NCBI GenBank assembly: GCA_026712905.1
Contig: JAPOPM010000112.1
Coordinates: 1 to 47,636, forward strand
Source: Deltaproteobacteria bacterium
Lineage (GTDB): Bacteria; Desulfobacterota; Binatia; UBA9968; JAJDTQ01
Reading direction: 5' to 3'
Length of the DNA: 47,636 nucleotides
Below, one piece after another: positions 23,127 through 30,787 of this stretch (the stretch's first letter is position 1; every line of letters starts with the position of its first letter). The position numbers were made by a program, and so were the translations under genes. The notes beneath the pieces are model-generated. The model did no database searches and was not told the DNA's origin. It worked only from the letters and a program-made list of their open reading frames with translations.

Positions 23127-24799
23127 GCGAAGCCATCCCCACCACCGACTGCGACGTTCTCATCATCGGCGGCGGCCTGGCCGCATGCATGGCGGCGCTG
23201 GAAGCCTCCAAGCGCAACATGGACGTGGTGCTGGTGGACAAGGGCCGGCTCGGGCGCAGCGGCTCCAGCCCCACCTCCGGCGGCGTCCCCCAGGCGACCT
23301 TCGCCCACGCCGACCCGCGCGACAGCAAGGACATGCACTTCCGCGACACCATCGTGGGCGGCGACTACATCCCCAACCAGAAGATCGTGCGCGCCATCGT
23401 CGACGAGGTCACCGACCGGGTCATCGAGCTGGAAGAGATGGGGCTGCACTTCAAGAAGACCCCCGACGGCAAGCAGTTCTACCAGGAGAAGCGCCTGGGC
23501 AGCTCCTACGCGCGCAGTTGCCCGCCCATGGGCGGCAGCGTCGGGATGCTGGGCTCGCTCCGCAAGGAGGTCTTCAACCGCGAGGTGCAGGTGCACCAGT
23601 GGACCATGGTCACCAAGCTGCTGCGCAAGAACGGGCGGGTCACCGGGGCCTTCGGCATCAACGTCCAGAAAGGCACCTACCACGCCTACCGCGCCCGCGC
23701 CGTGGTGCTGGCCGGGGGCAGCGCCATCGGCATCCAGAAGTACACAAGCGCCAACTTCCTCACCACGGGCGACGCCTACGTGGCGGCCTTCGACCTCGGC
23801 GCGCCCCTGGCCAACCTGGAGTTCCTGGAGTTCACCCTGATCCCGGCGCCGGGCGGCCAGGCCATCTCCATGGCCGGCCTGTCCCCCTTCACCAGCAAGG
23901 GCGGACGCTTCTTCAACTCCCTGAACGAGCGCTTCCTGGAGCGTTACGACCCGGAGCGGCTGGAGGGCACCACGCGCGCCATCCTGGTGGGCGCCACCTA
24001 CAAGGAGATGCTCGAAGGGCGCGGACCCGTGTACATGGACCCGTCCTACATCCCCGACGAGAAATGGGACGACGAGATCCAGTTCGAGTACACCCCCAAG
24101 CTCGGCAAGGCCGGCATCAACCCCCGCTACGACCGCTTCGAGTGGGTGCCCGCGCTGCACACCTTCCTGGGCGGCCTCGACATCAACGAGCGCTGCGAGG
24201 TGGCCGGAGTGGAAGGCCTCTACGCCTCGGGCGAGTCCGCCACCGGCACCCACGGCTCCAACCGCCTCAGCGGCAACGCCATCGCCAGCGCCTTCGCGCT
24301 CGGCGCCCGCTCCGGCAAGTACGCCGCCATCTACGGGGCGGACGCGGACATGGGAGAGGTGGATCCGGGCGAGATGTCCGCCGAGATCACCAGGATCGAA
24401 GCCTTCAAGGGCGAGGACGGACTCGACCCAACCGAACTGCACGAAGAGATCAAGGACATCGCCTGGGAAAACACCGGCGTCGTGCGCAACGAACCGGGCC
24501 TCACTTCAGGCGTGGAGCGCTTCCGGGAAATCCGCCGCGAAAAGGTCCCGCGTCTCAAGGCCGGCAACCTCCGCGACCTCGTCAAGTCCCTCGAATGCGC
24601 CAACCTCTCCTGGGTCGGCGAAATGGTCGCCGCCTGCGCCCTCGAGCGCAAGGAATCCCGCGGCCAGCACACCCGCGACGACTACCCCGAAAGGGACGAC
24701 AAGAACTGCCTCAACTGGATCTCGGTGGAAAAGGACGGGGATGAGGTGAAGCCGGTGGTGAAGCCGATTCCGTTCGAGGAGGGGGATCTGAAGCCGTAG
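23123..24799 (+). CDS. FAD-dependent oxidoreductase of the fumarate reductase/succinate dehydrogenase/AprA flavoprotein family
   Basis: This 558-residue protein has an N-terminal FAD-binding motif DVLIIGGGLAACMAALEA (about residues 10-27), then GRSGSSPTSGG, which matches the flavin-contact segment of the family. A C-terminal GLYASGESATGTHGSNRLSG FAD/substrate loop (about 366-385) and a helical tail follow. No membrane segment or signal peptide is seen. Members reduce or oxidise C4-dicarboxylates, APS or other small acids; the active-site residues do not let me choose. Coupling to the two-cluster ferredoxin by a four-base overlap suggests an electron-transferring complex. A TcuB-like subunit at the left window edge is too far away to be an operon partner. 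Confidence 0.87.
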   Translation: MSEAIPTTDCDVLIIGGGLAACMAALEASKRNMDVVLVDKGRLGRSGSSPTSGGVPQATFAHADPRDSKDMHFRDTIVGGDYIPNQKIVRAIVDEVTDRVIELEEMGLHFKKTPDGKQFYQEKRLGSSYARSCPPMGGSVGMLGSLRKEVFNREVQVHQWTMVTKLLRKNGRVTGAFGINVQKGTYHAYRARAVVLAGGSAIGIQKYTSANFLTTGDAYVAAFDLGAPLANLEFLEFTLIPAPGGQAISMAGLSPFTSKGGRFFNSLNERFLERYDPERLEGTTRAILVGATYKEMLEGRGPVYMDPSYIPDEKWDDEIQFEYTPKLGKAGINPRYDRFEWVPALHTFLGGLDINERCEVAGVEGLYASGESATGTHGSNRLSGNAIASAFALGARSGKYAAIYGADADMGEVDPGEMSAEITRIEAFKGEDGLDPTELHEEIKDIAWENTGVVRNEPGLTSGVERFREIRREKVPRLKAGNLRDLVKSLECANLSWVGEMVAACALERKESRGQHTRDDYPERDDKNCLNWISVEKDGDEVKPVVKPIPFEEGDLKP

Positions 24800-24820
24800 C
24801 CGGCTGCCGCCCCATCAACG

Positions 24821-25132
24821 TCACTCCTCATCGTCGGCGGCCACGAGGTCGTCAACGTCGACACCCAAAGCACGCGCCAAGGCCGCATAGACCTTCACCG
24901 TGCCCTCCCGCTTGCCGGATTCGATCTGGGAAAGGTACGAACCACTGAGTCCCACCTGCTCCCCAAGATCCTCCTGGGTCAGGCCACGGTGTTCCCGCCA
25001 CACCTTGACGGGACTCTCCCCTTCCACCAGACGTTCCACCACCTCGGCGGGAATCACCTCCTCATCACCACGCGCGAGTCTCTCCGCAAAGGCCTTGCTG
25101 TCGCGCAGATCCTCAAGCCGCTTCACGGTCAT
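24821..25132 (-). CDS. XRE-family helix-turn-helix protein (antitoxin-like)
   Basis: In this 103-residue protein the helix-turn-helix occupies about residues 42-95 (VWREHRGLTQEDLGEQVGLSGSYLSQIESGKREGTV). A short N-terminal helical region ends in VVERLVEGESP. This arrangement is common in type II antitoxins paired with RelE/ParE toxins. No toxin gene is adjacent. The ATG overlaps the stop codon of the upstream LLM oxidoreductase by four bases. It may be an operon-linked autoregulator of the catabolic cluster or an orphan antitoxin. Confidence 0.85.
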   Translation of the reverse strand: MTVKRLEDLRDSKAFAERLARGDEEVIPAEVVERLVEGESPVKVWREHRGLTQEDLGEQVGLSGSYLSQIESGKREGTVKVYAALARALGVDVDDLVAADDEE

Positions 25133-26136
25133 ACCTCTGAAAGCACCTTTTCCCCGAACAATTCCATCGCCCCCAGTATGTCCTTCTGCTCGAGGCCCGG
25201 AGTCCAGTCGAAACGCAGCAGCAGCAGATCCGGTTTGAGGGATTCCTCGTAGGAGCGGATTTCCTCGATGCAGTCCTCGGGGGAGCCGAGGATGAAGCGG
25301 TGGCGGGCGAGGCGGTCGAAGTCCCAGGTGAGCTCGTCGGGGTTGGTCATGGCTTCGTCCTGGCCCCACTTGACGTAGACGTCGCGGTAGAGCTTGTCGA
25401 GGCAGGGGCGGGCCTTGGCCACGGCCTCTTCGCGGGTGGGAGCGACGAAGCATTCCCGGACCATGACGAGGGCGCCGGCACCGGGCTTGCCGGTGTCGGC
25501 CCAGGCTTGGCGGAACAGCGCGGTCTGGTCCTTCAGTTCCTCGATGGCGGAGTGGGGTCCCACGAGCCAGCCGTCGCCGATGCGGGCGGCGCGCTTGACG
25601 CCCGTGTCGCCGTTGGCGGCTATCCACACGGGCGGTCGCGGCTTCTGCAGCGGGCGCGGACCGATGGTGACGTCCTTCAACTCGAAGGCCTTGCCGGAGA
25701 ACGAGACGTGCTCCTCGGTCCACAGGCGCTGGACGATCTCGACGCCCTCCACGAAACGATCGAAGCGTTGCTTCTTGGTGAGGTTGAAGGCGTCCAGTTC
25801 CTGCTGCCGGTAGCCGAGTCCGAAGGAGAAGACGGAGCGGCCCTCGTTCATCACGTCGATGGTGGCCAGCTCCTTGGCGATGACCACGGGGTCGTGGAGG
25901 CCGAGAAGCGTGGTGGCCGTGCCGATGCTGGCCCGTTTCGCTTCGGCGCAGAGGCGGCCCAGGAGCGGTACCTGGTGAAGGCGCTGGAAGCCGGGGATGT
26001 TGTAGTGCTGGCCCATCGTGATAGCCTCGAACCCGGCTTCGTCGGCCACCCGTGTCTGCTCCGCCAGCGTGGGCATGAGGGTCTCGGGGGGCTTGTCGAT
26101 GGAGACCTGGGGGTTGAGCTGGATACCGAATTTCAT
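25129..26136 (-). CDS. LLM-class flavin-dependent oxidoreductase (1)
   Basis: This 335-residue protein is a luciferase-like TIM-barrel enzyme. Landmarks are MKFGIQLNPQ at the start, SIGTATTLLGLHDPVVIAKELATIDVMNEGRSVFSFGLGYRQQEL (the family's cofactor-binding region) and PRPLQKPRPPVWIAANGD. Members use FMNH2 or F420H2 to monooxygenate or reduce substrates, and cofactor preference cannot be settled here. It lies directly downstream of the Mo-hydroxylase gene (78-bp gap) and overlaps the XRE gene by four bases. A partner for the Mo enzyme in sequential oxidation of a heterocycle is plausible. Confidence 0.9.
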   Translation of the reverse strand: MKFGIQLNPQVSIDKPPETLMPTLAEQTRVADEAGFEAITMGQHYNIPGFQRLHQVPLLGRLCAEAKRASIGTATTLLGLHDPVVIAKELATIDVMNEGRSVFSFGLGYRQQELDAFNLTKKQRFDRFVEGVEIVQRLWTEEHVSFSGKAFELKDVTIGPRPLQKPRPPVWIAANGDTGVKRAARIGDGWLVGPHSAIEELKDQTALFRQAWADTGKPGAGALVMVRECFVAPTREEAVAKARPCLDKLYRDVYVKWGQDEAMTNPDELTWDFDRLARHRFILGSPEDCIEEIRSYEESLKPDLLLLRFDWTPGLEQKDILGAMELFGEKVLSEV

Positions 26137-26214
26137 GATGTACTCCGTGGTGTCGTGCTGACCCGTGGCGTGGGCGGGCGCCGCCCGCCCCTACAATTCG
26201 TCGTCATGCGTTCT

Positions 26215-28482
26215 TCAGTCTTTTTCGTTCAAAGCCCGCCAGACGCGCTCCGGCGTTAGAGGCAACTCACGAATTCGTACGCCGGTCAGCCGAGCGATGG
26301 CGTTGGCCACGGCCGGCGCCACGGCCACGATGCCGGATTCGCCCATCCCCTTGGCGCCCCAGGGGCCCGGGCCGTCCTGGTTCTCCGTGAGCGACACCTC
26401 GAAACGGCGCGGCATGTCGGCGAAGCCCGGCACCTTGTAGTCGACGAGGTTGGGGTTGAGGGGTTGGCCGCCGTCGTAGAGCAGGCTCTCGCACAGGGTG
26501 TGGCCCATGCCCATCATGGCGGCGCCCTCGTCCTGGGCCTCGGCCTGGAGGCGGTTGATGGCCAAGCCCACGTCGGCGACGCTGGCGTAGTGCGGCACCC
26601 GCACCTCGCCGGTCTCTTCGTCCACGGTGACCGCCGCGGCGCCCATGCCGGTTTCCCAGAACACCGGGAACTGCGCGGGGATGCCGCCGCCAGCACGCAC
26701 GTAGCCGCGACCGATGAGCTCGCCGCCGGGCATGGCGAAGTAGGCCCGCACCACGGCGCCGTAGTCCATGCGCTGCCCGCGGGCTTCGGCCCAGCCGTCC
26801 TCCAGGGTCACCTCGCCGGGATCGCAACCCATGGCCTCGGCCGCGGCCTTGCGAACCTGCTCGCGCAGATCCTCGGCGGCGAACTTGACCGCGGTGCCCA
26901 TCACGGTAGTGGAACGGCTCGCGCCCGTAGAGCGGTCGAAGGGCGTCACGTCGGTATTGGTGGCGCGCATGACGATCCGTTCCGGCGGAATGCGGAGCTC
27001 CTCGGCGGCGACCTGGCTCAGCACCGTGCGCGCCCCCTGCCCCACCTCCGTGCTGCCCGCCATAAGCACCGCGCTGCCGTCGCTCAGGAGGCGCAGGATG
27101 GCGGTGGACACGGGCATGGCCTCGGAGTCGGTGACGCCCACGGCGATGCCCAGGTTGTCGGCCGGCGCGCCCCGCTTCTCGTCCCAGCCCACCATGGCGG
27201 CCACCTGGCGAAGATCCATGTGCAGATCGGCGTCCATGGGCTTGGCGCCGGGCTTCAACTCCTCGTCGCGGTGCAACAGGTTCTTGAGGCGGAACGCCAG
27301 CGGGTCGATCTCCAGGCCCCTCGCGACGTCATCCATGTGGGACTCCAGCGGGAAGATCGACTGGGGTCCGCCGATGGAGCGCATGGAGCCGGCGGGCGCG
27401 GTGTTGGTGTACACGGCGTACACGTCGATGCGGTAGTGGGGGATGCGGTAGGGGCCATGAATGCGCGTGGCCACGCGTTTGGCTACCCGCGGGCCGTTGT
27501 CCGCGTAGGCGCCCGTATCCAGGTACATCTCCGCCTCGCGCGCCACCACGGTGCCGTCTTGCCGCACTCCGGTCTTCACCCGGACACGCGCCGAGTGGCG
27601 CCGGATGGTGAGCATGGACTCGGAGATGCTCTGGGCCAGCCTGACCGGGCGGCCGCGCGCGGCGCGGGCCAGCGCCACCGCCAGGGGCTCGATCTTGAAG
27701 TAGGACTTGCCGCCGAAGGCGCCGCCCACGTAAGGGACGGTTACCCGCACGTTGGGCATGGGCACCCGGAACATCTGGGCGATCTCGGCGCGGATCAGGA
27801 ACGGGTGGGCCGAAGAGGTCCACAACGCGATCTCGTCGCCCTCGAACCGGGCCACCGCGGTGTGCGGCTCGAGGGAGTAGTGGCAGATCATCGGGAACTC
27901 GAAGGTGTCCTCGAAGGTCGCGTCGGCCTCCGCGAAACCGGCGGCCACGTCGCCGTCCTCCAACCGCTCGTGATGGCAGACGTTGCGGGGCGCCTCCTCC
28001 TCCACGGCCGCCATCTCGTGATATTCCCCGACCAGGGCGTTGGTGTCGTGCAGCACCGGAGCGTCCGGGGCCAGGGCATCGTCCATGCCGGCCGCCATCG
28101 GAAGCTCCGTGTAGCGCACGCGTACCAGGGACAGCGCCTCGTCGGCGATGTCGCCGCTTTCGGCCGCAACCGCCACCACCGGTTCGCCTACGTAGCGCAC
28201 CCGGTCGGTGGCGATGAGTGGCCGGTCGCGCAGGCAGTGGCCGTAATACGGATCGATGTCCTTGACGGACTCGCGGGTGAGAACGCCGTGGACGCCCGGG
28301 AGCGCCTCGGCCGCGCGCACATCGATGCTCTCGATCAGGGCATGGGGAAACGGGCTGCGGAGGACCCTGCCCTCCAACAGCCCGGGGAAGTCCAGGTCGG
28401 CCGTGAACCGGGCCTTGCCGGTGACCTTCTCCACCCCTTCGACGCGGCGGATGGAGCGGCCGACTGTGGTGAACTGCGCCAT
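26215..28482 (-). CDS. Xanthine-dehydrogenase-family molybdopterin-binding subunit (stand-alone)
   Basis: This 755-residue protein starts at MAQFTTVGRSIRRVEG (ATG 28482). It begins directly with the Mo-subunit entry motif (VEGVEKVTGKARFTADLDFPG) and lacks the iron-sulfur domain present in the relative at 10431. It has VRYVGEPVVAVAAE, APAGSMRSIGGPQ and GAKGMGESG near the C-terminus, whose glutamate is the expected catalytic base. It ends at the normal family position (TPERVWRALNEKD). No separate [2Fe-2S] or FAD subunit gene is adjacent, which is unusual because the enzyme needs electron carriers; they may be encoded elsewhere. It sits in a gene series with a cupin, a nitrilase and DUF2848 upstream and LLM downstream. 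A role in hydroxylating an N-heterocycle or aldehyde is inferred. Confidence 0.88.
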   Translation of the reverse strand: MAQFTTVGRSIRRVEGVEKVTGKARFTADLDFPGLLEGRVLRSPFPHALIESIDVRAAEALPGVHGVLTRESVKDIDPYYGHCLRDRPLIATDRVRYVGEPVVAVAAESGDIADEALSLVRVRYTELPMAAGMDDALAPDAPVLHDTNALVGEYHEMAAVEEEAPRNVCHHERLEDGDVAAGFAEADATFEDTFEFPMICHYSLEPHTAVARFEGDEIALWTSSAHPFLIRAEIAQMFRVPMPNVRVTVPYVGGAFGGKSYFKIEPLAVALARAARGRPVRLAQSISESMLTIRRHSARVRVKTGVRQDGTVVAREAEMYLDTGAYADNGPRVAKRVATRIHGPYRIPHYRIDVYAVYTNTAPAGSMRSIGGPQSIFPLESHMDDVARGLEIDPLAFRLKNLLHRDEELKPGAKPMDADLHMDLRQVAAMVGWDEKRGAPADNLGIAVGVTDSEAMPVSTAILRLLSDGSAVLMAGSTEVGQGARTVLSQVAAEELRIPPERIVMRATNTDVTPFDRSTGASRSTTVMGTAVKFAAEDLREQVRKAAAEAMGCDPGEVTLEDGWAEARGQRMDYGAVVRAYFAMPGGELIGRGYVRAGGGIPAQFPVFWETGMGAAAVTVDEETGEVRVPHYASVADVGLAINRLQAEAQDEGAAMMGMGHTLCESLLYDGGQPLNPNLVDYKVPGFADMPRRFEVSLTENQDGPGPWGAKGMGESGIVAVAPAVANAIARLTGVRIRELPLTPERVWRALNEKD

Positions 28483-28546
28483 GGTCGCCGTGGGGGATCG
28501 GAAGTCTGGCGAGCAGATAGCCGCAACGCCGGCTCCTGGTGCCCCC

Positions 28547-28900
28547 TCACTTCTTGTAGTAGCGGCACTCGAACGTGATGCAGCCGTTGGGGCTCTTGTA
28601 GGGCCCGTGCACCATGCCCGGCGGGCGGCAGCCGTACATGCCCTTGGTGAACTCCTGGTTGAGGCGGGTGTCGATGAGGCTGCCCTCGAGGATGATGACC
28701 TCCTCCCAGAAATCATGCACGACGGTCTCGTCTGTCGCCACGCCGGCGGGGAAGTTGACCATGCGGGCGTAGTCGCCCGTGTCCGGGTCCTCGCTCAGGA
28801 TCTTCTCCATGATCCCTTCGGCCGTGGCACCCGAGCCGGCCCCCACGGGGCGCCAGTCGATGGTGTCGGTGTTGAAAAACTCTCGCTCTTCCTTTGGCAT
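28547..28900 (-). CDS. Small cupin-type protein (1)
   Basis: This 117-residue single-domain protein has a cupin-like core: ETVVHDFWEEVIILEGS, then GMYGCRPPGMVHGPY. The His and Glu of HDFWEE and the His of VHGPY are the likely metal ligands. A ribosome site GGGAGAAG precedes the ATG. It is a clear paralogue of the protein at 43269, sharing HDFWEE, EGS, CRPPGM and HGPY. Activity is unknown; small cupins of this ChrR-like type can be dioxygenases, isomerases or sensors. Its place between the nitrilase and Mo-hydroxylase genes makes it part of the putative catabolic operon. Confidence 0.85.
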   Translation of the reverse strand: MPKEEREFFNTDTIDWRPVGAGSGATAEGIMEKILSEDPDTGDYARMVNFPAGVATDETVVHDFWEEVIILEGSLIDTRLNQEFTKGMYGCRPPGMVHGPYKSPNGCITFECRYYKK

Positions 28901-28927
28901 CTATTCTTCTCCCTTCCATTCGTTCAG

Positions 28928-29728
28928 TTAGTCGATGAGAACCCGGTCCTTGAACGCCGAGAACGTGGTCCGGATCTCCGGAATCGCTCCCAGGTCCAGC
29001 TCCGCCCGCACCACGCACTCGCCGTCGCCGGCGGCTGCCCGCGACGTGCCCCAGGGGTCGGCCACCGTGCTGTGTCCGACGAAAGCCTTGCCCCGGTTGG
29101 CGCCGGTGCAGTTGCTGGAGACCAGGTAGACTTGGTTCTCCAGCGCGCGGACCCGGTTCAGCAGGAGCCAGGCTTCGAGCCGCGGATACGGCCACGCCGA
29201 GGCCACCAGGAAGACCTCCGCCCCGGCGACGGCCATCTGGCGGTACAGTTCCGGGAAGCGCAGATCGTAGCAGGTGGACAGCCCGAACTTTCCAAGCTCG
29301 GTGTCCACCACCGTCGGCGCCTGCCCCCGCGTCAGCAACCGCGCCTCTTCGGACTGGTACCCGAAGAGATGGATCTTGCGGTAGGTGCCGAGGATCTCGC
29401 CCTCGCGGCCGATGAACACGCTGGTGTTGTAGTACGCGCCGCCGTCCTCCTCCACGAAGCTGCCGCCGAAGAGGAAAACGCCCTTGGCCGCGGCCTTCTC
29501 GCACAGCATGGACACGGTGGGACCGGAAAGGCTCTCGCTCTCGGCGCTGTAGTCGTCGAAAGCGAAATAGCCGACGTTCCAGATCTCGGGCAACAGGATC
29601 AGGTCGGCGCCGTCCACGCCGTCGATGAGTGACGCGGCGCGCTGGATATTGGACGCCTTGCCGCCGTCGTCCATGCCCATCTGGATGGAGGCCACGCGAA
29701 TCCGCCGTTCTTGATTGTCACTCATCAT
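28928..29728 (-). CDS. Carbon-nitrogen hydrolase (nitrilase superfamily, omega-amidase-like)
   Basis: This 266-residue protein has the complete Glu-Lys-Cys triad: Glu in LLPEIWNVGYF (about 46), Lys in TYRKIHLFGYQ (about 112) and Cys in STCYDLRFPELYR (about 147). The YRKIHLF context and length resemble NIT2/YafV-type omega-amidases and related N-carbamoyl or amide hydrolases. The enzyme would release ammonia from an amide intermediate. The start lies within ATGATG after GAGG; the second ATG is an equally good choice. It is 27 bp upstream of the cupin and 30 bp downstream of DUF2848. Confidence 0.9.
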   Translation of the reverse strand: MMSDNQERRIRVASIQMGMDDGGKASNIQRAASLIDGVDGADLILLPEIWNVGYFAFDDYSAESESLSGPTVSMLCEKAAAKGVFLFGGSFVEEDGGAYYNTSVFIGREGEILGTYRKIHLFGYQSEEARLLTRGQAPTVVDTELGKFGLSTCYDLRFPELYRQMAVAGAEVFLVASAWPYPRLEAWLLLNRVRALENQVYLVSSNCTGANRGKAFVGHSTVADPWGTSRAAAGDGECVVRAELDLGAIPEIRTTFSAFKDRVLID

Positions 29729-29758
29729 ATGCCTCGGATGTTTTGCGGCCGGCGCCGG

Positions 29759-30457
29759 CTACGCGAGCCAGTCGATGGGGCGGATGCTGTAGCGGAACGA
29801 CAACTCGCGCCCGAGGACGTCGTCGGACAGCCGGCCCTCGAAGGTGGGCGAGAACAGGAGCTCGCCGCCCAGGCTGGGCATGGTCCCCATGTACAGCACC
29901 ATGCCGTCCAGCGCCCCGTCCTTCACCACGGACCTCACGCCGTCGAGAAAGTCGTCGACGGTCAGAAAGTCGGCCAGGGACCCTTCCTGGTAGAGCGTTC
30001 GCTGCCCGTCCACGTCGATCCAGCTCTGGAGCTTCAGCCGTTCCCAGTGAGGCTTCACGTCCGCGAGCTTCCATACCTCACGGGACACCACCTTGGCGCA
30101 GATGACCTTGGACTTGGGGATACTGTCCTTCTCAAGCTCACGGTCGGTGTGATCGCTGCCCACCGCGATGTAGACCTCGTCGCCCTTGAACAGGAACACC
30201 ACCTCCACCTCGCCGGACGTGTCGTCGCCCAGCACCTCGATCTCGTCGTCGGTGGTGACCATCTCCCGGGTCACCGCGAAATAGGCGGGTATGCGGTCCG
30301 GCGCGGCCACGCCGTGGGCCTTGAGCTCCTCGACGTGCTTCATGGCCCCTTCCCGGTTCTTCCCGGTGAAGCCCGCGTCCAGTATCCGCGCCACCGGGAA
30401 CTCGAGGTCCGACTGGCCTCCGTCGGCGTCGACTACCGCTAGATGCAACGTTTGCAC
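29759..30457 (-). CDS. DUF2848 family protein
   Basis: This 232-residue protein begins at GTG 30457, seven bases after AAAGGAGA. The sequence agrees with DUF2848 over its whole length: GKNREGAMKHVEELKAHGV, PAYFAVTREMVTT, VGSDHTDRELE, SKVICAKVVSREVW and ending YSIRPIDW. The family is distantly related in layout to fumarylacetoacetate hydrolase-type proteins and often occurs in catabolic clusters, but its reaction is undefined. It is the first gene of the apparent six-gene operon that continues to 24821. The repeat-filled gap upstream separates it from the LLM gene at 30777. Confidence 0.85.
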   Translation of the reverse strand: MQTLHLAVVDADGGQSDLEFPVARILDAGFTGKNREGAMKHVEELKAHGVAAPDRIPAYFAVTREMVTTDDEIEVLGDDTSGEVEVVFLFKGDEVYIAVGSDHTDRELEKDSIPKSKVICAKVVSREVWKLADVKPHWERLKLQSWIDVDGQRTLYQEGSLADFLTVDDFLDGVRSVVKDGALDGMVLYMGTMPSLGGELLFSPTFEGRLSDDVLGRELSFRYSIRPIDWLA

Positions 30458-30486
30458 GTTCGATTCTCCTTTGTCGTCAGCTTTGA

Positions 30487-30720
30487 ATCGTCATTCCCGC
30501 GGAACAGACTGTGTCAAACACCATCCGATAGCGGCAACGACCCCCGAATCGTCATTCCCGCGAAAGCGGGAATCCAGGGGCGGCGGTGGGGTGCTACAGC
30601 GGCGTTTCCCCGCCGCGCCCCTCCTGGATTCCCGCTTCCGCGGGAATGACGATTCGGGGACTTGGTGCCAGGTCTTGTCCGGGCGACGTTTTGACACCGG
30701 CTGTTCCGCGGGAATGACGG
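30487..30720. repeat. dRS3-like composite element with two inward-facing half-sites, locus 7
   Basis: Paired cores lie at 30554-30573 (centre GCGAAAGC) and 30628-30647. They are flanked symmetrically by half-sites: CATTCCCGCGGAACAGACTG followed by TGTCAAA on the left (about 30491-30518) and GTTTTGACACCGGCTGTTCC then GCGGGAATGAC on the right (30688-30718). The whole 234-bp unit is therefore an inverted repeat of [half-site][core][inner 54 bp][core][half-site]. This is the best-preserved complete copy in the window and fills the 319-bp gap between DUF2848 and the second LLM gene. Confidence 0.88.
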
Positions 30721-30731
30721 AGGGCCATAAC

Positions 30732-30787
30732 GTGTCACCCCTGCGCGTGTCACCCCTGCGCGAAATCGTGTCACCCCTACGCGAAAT
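30732..30787. repeat. Short tandem duplication of the LLM gene 3' end
   Basis: GTGTCACCCCTGCGC occurs at 30732-30746 and 30747-30761 and, after GAAATC, as GTGTCACCCCTACGCGAAAT at 30768-30787. The last copy covers the stop codon (30777-30779) of the LLM gene, so the others look like slippage duplications of its terminal bases. Confidence 0.7.
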
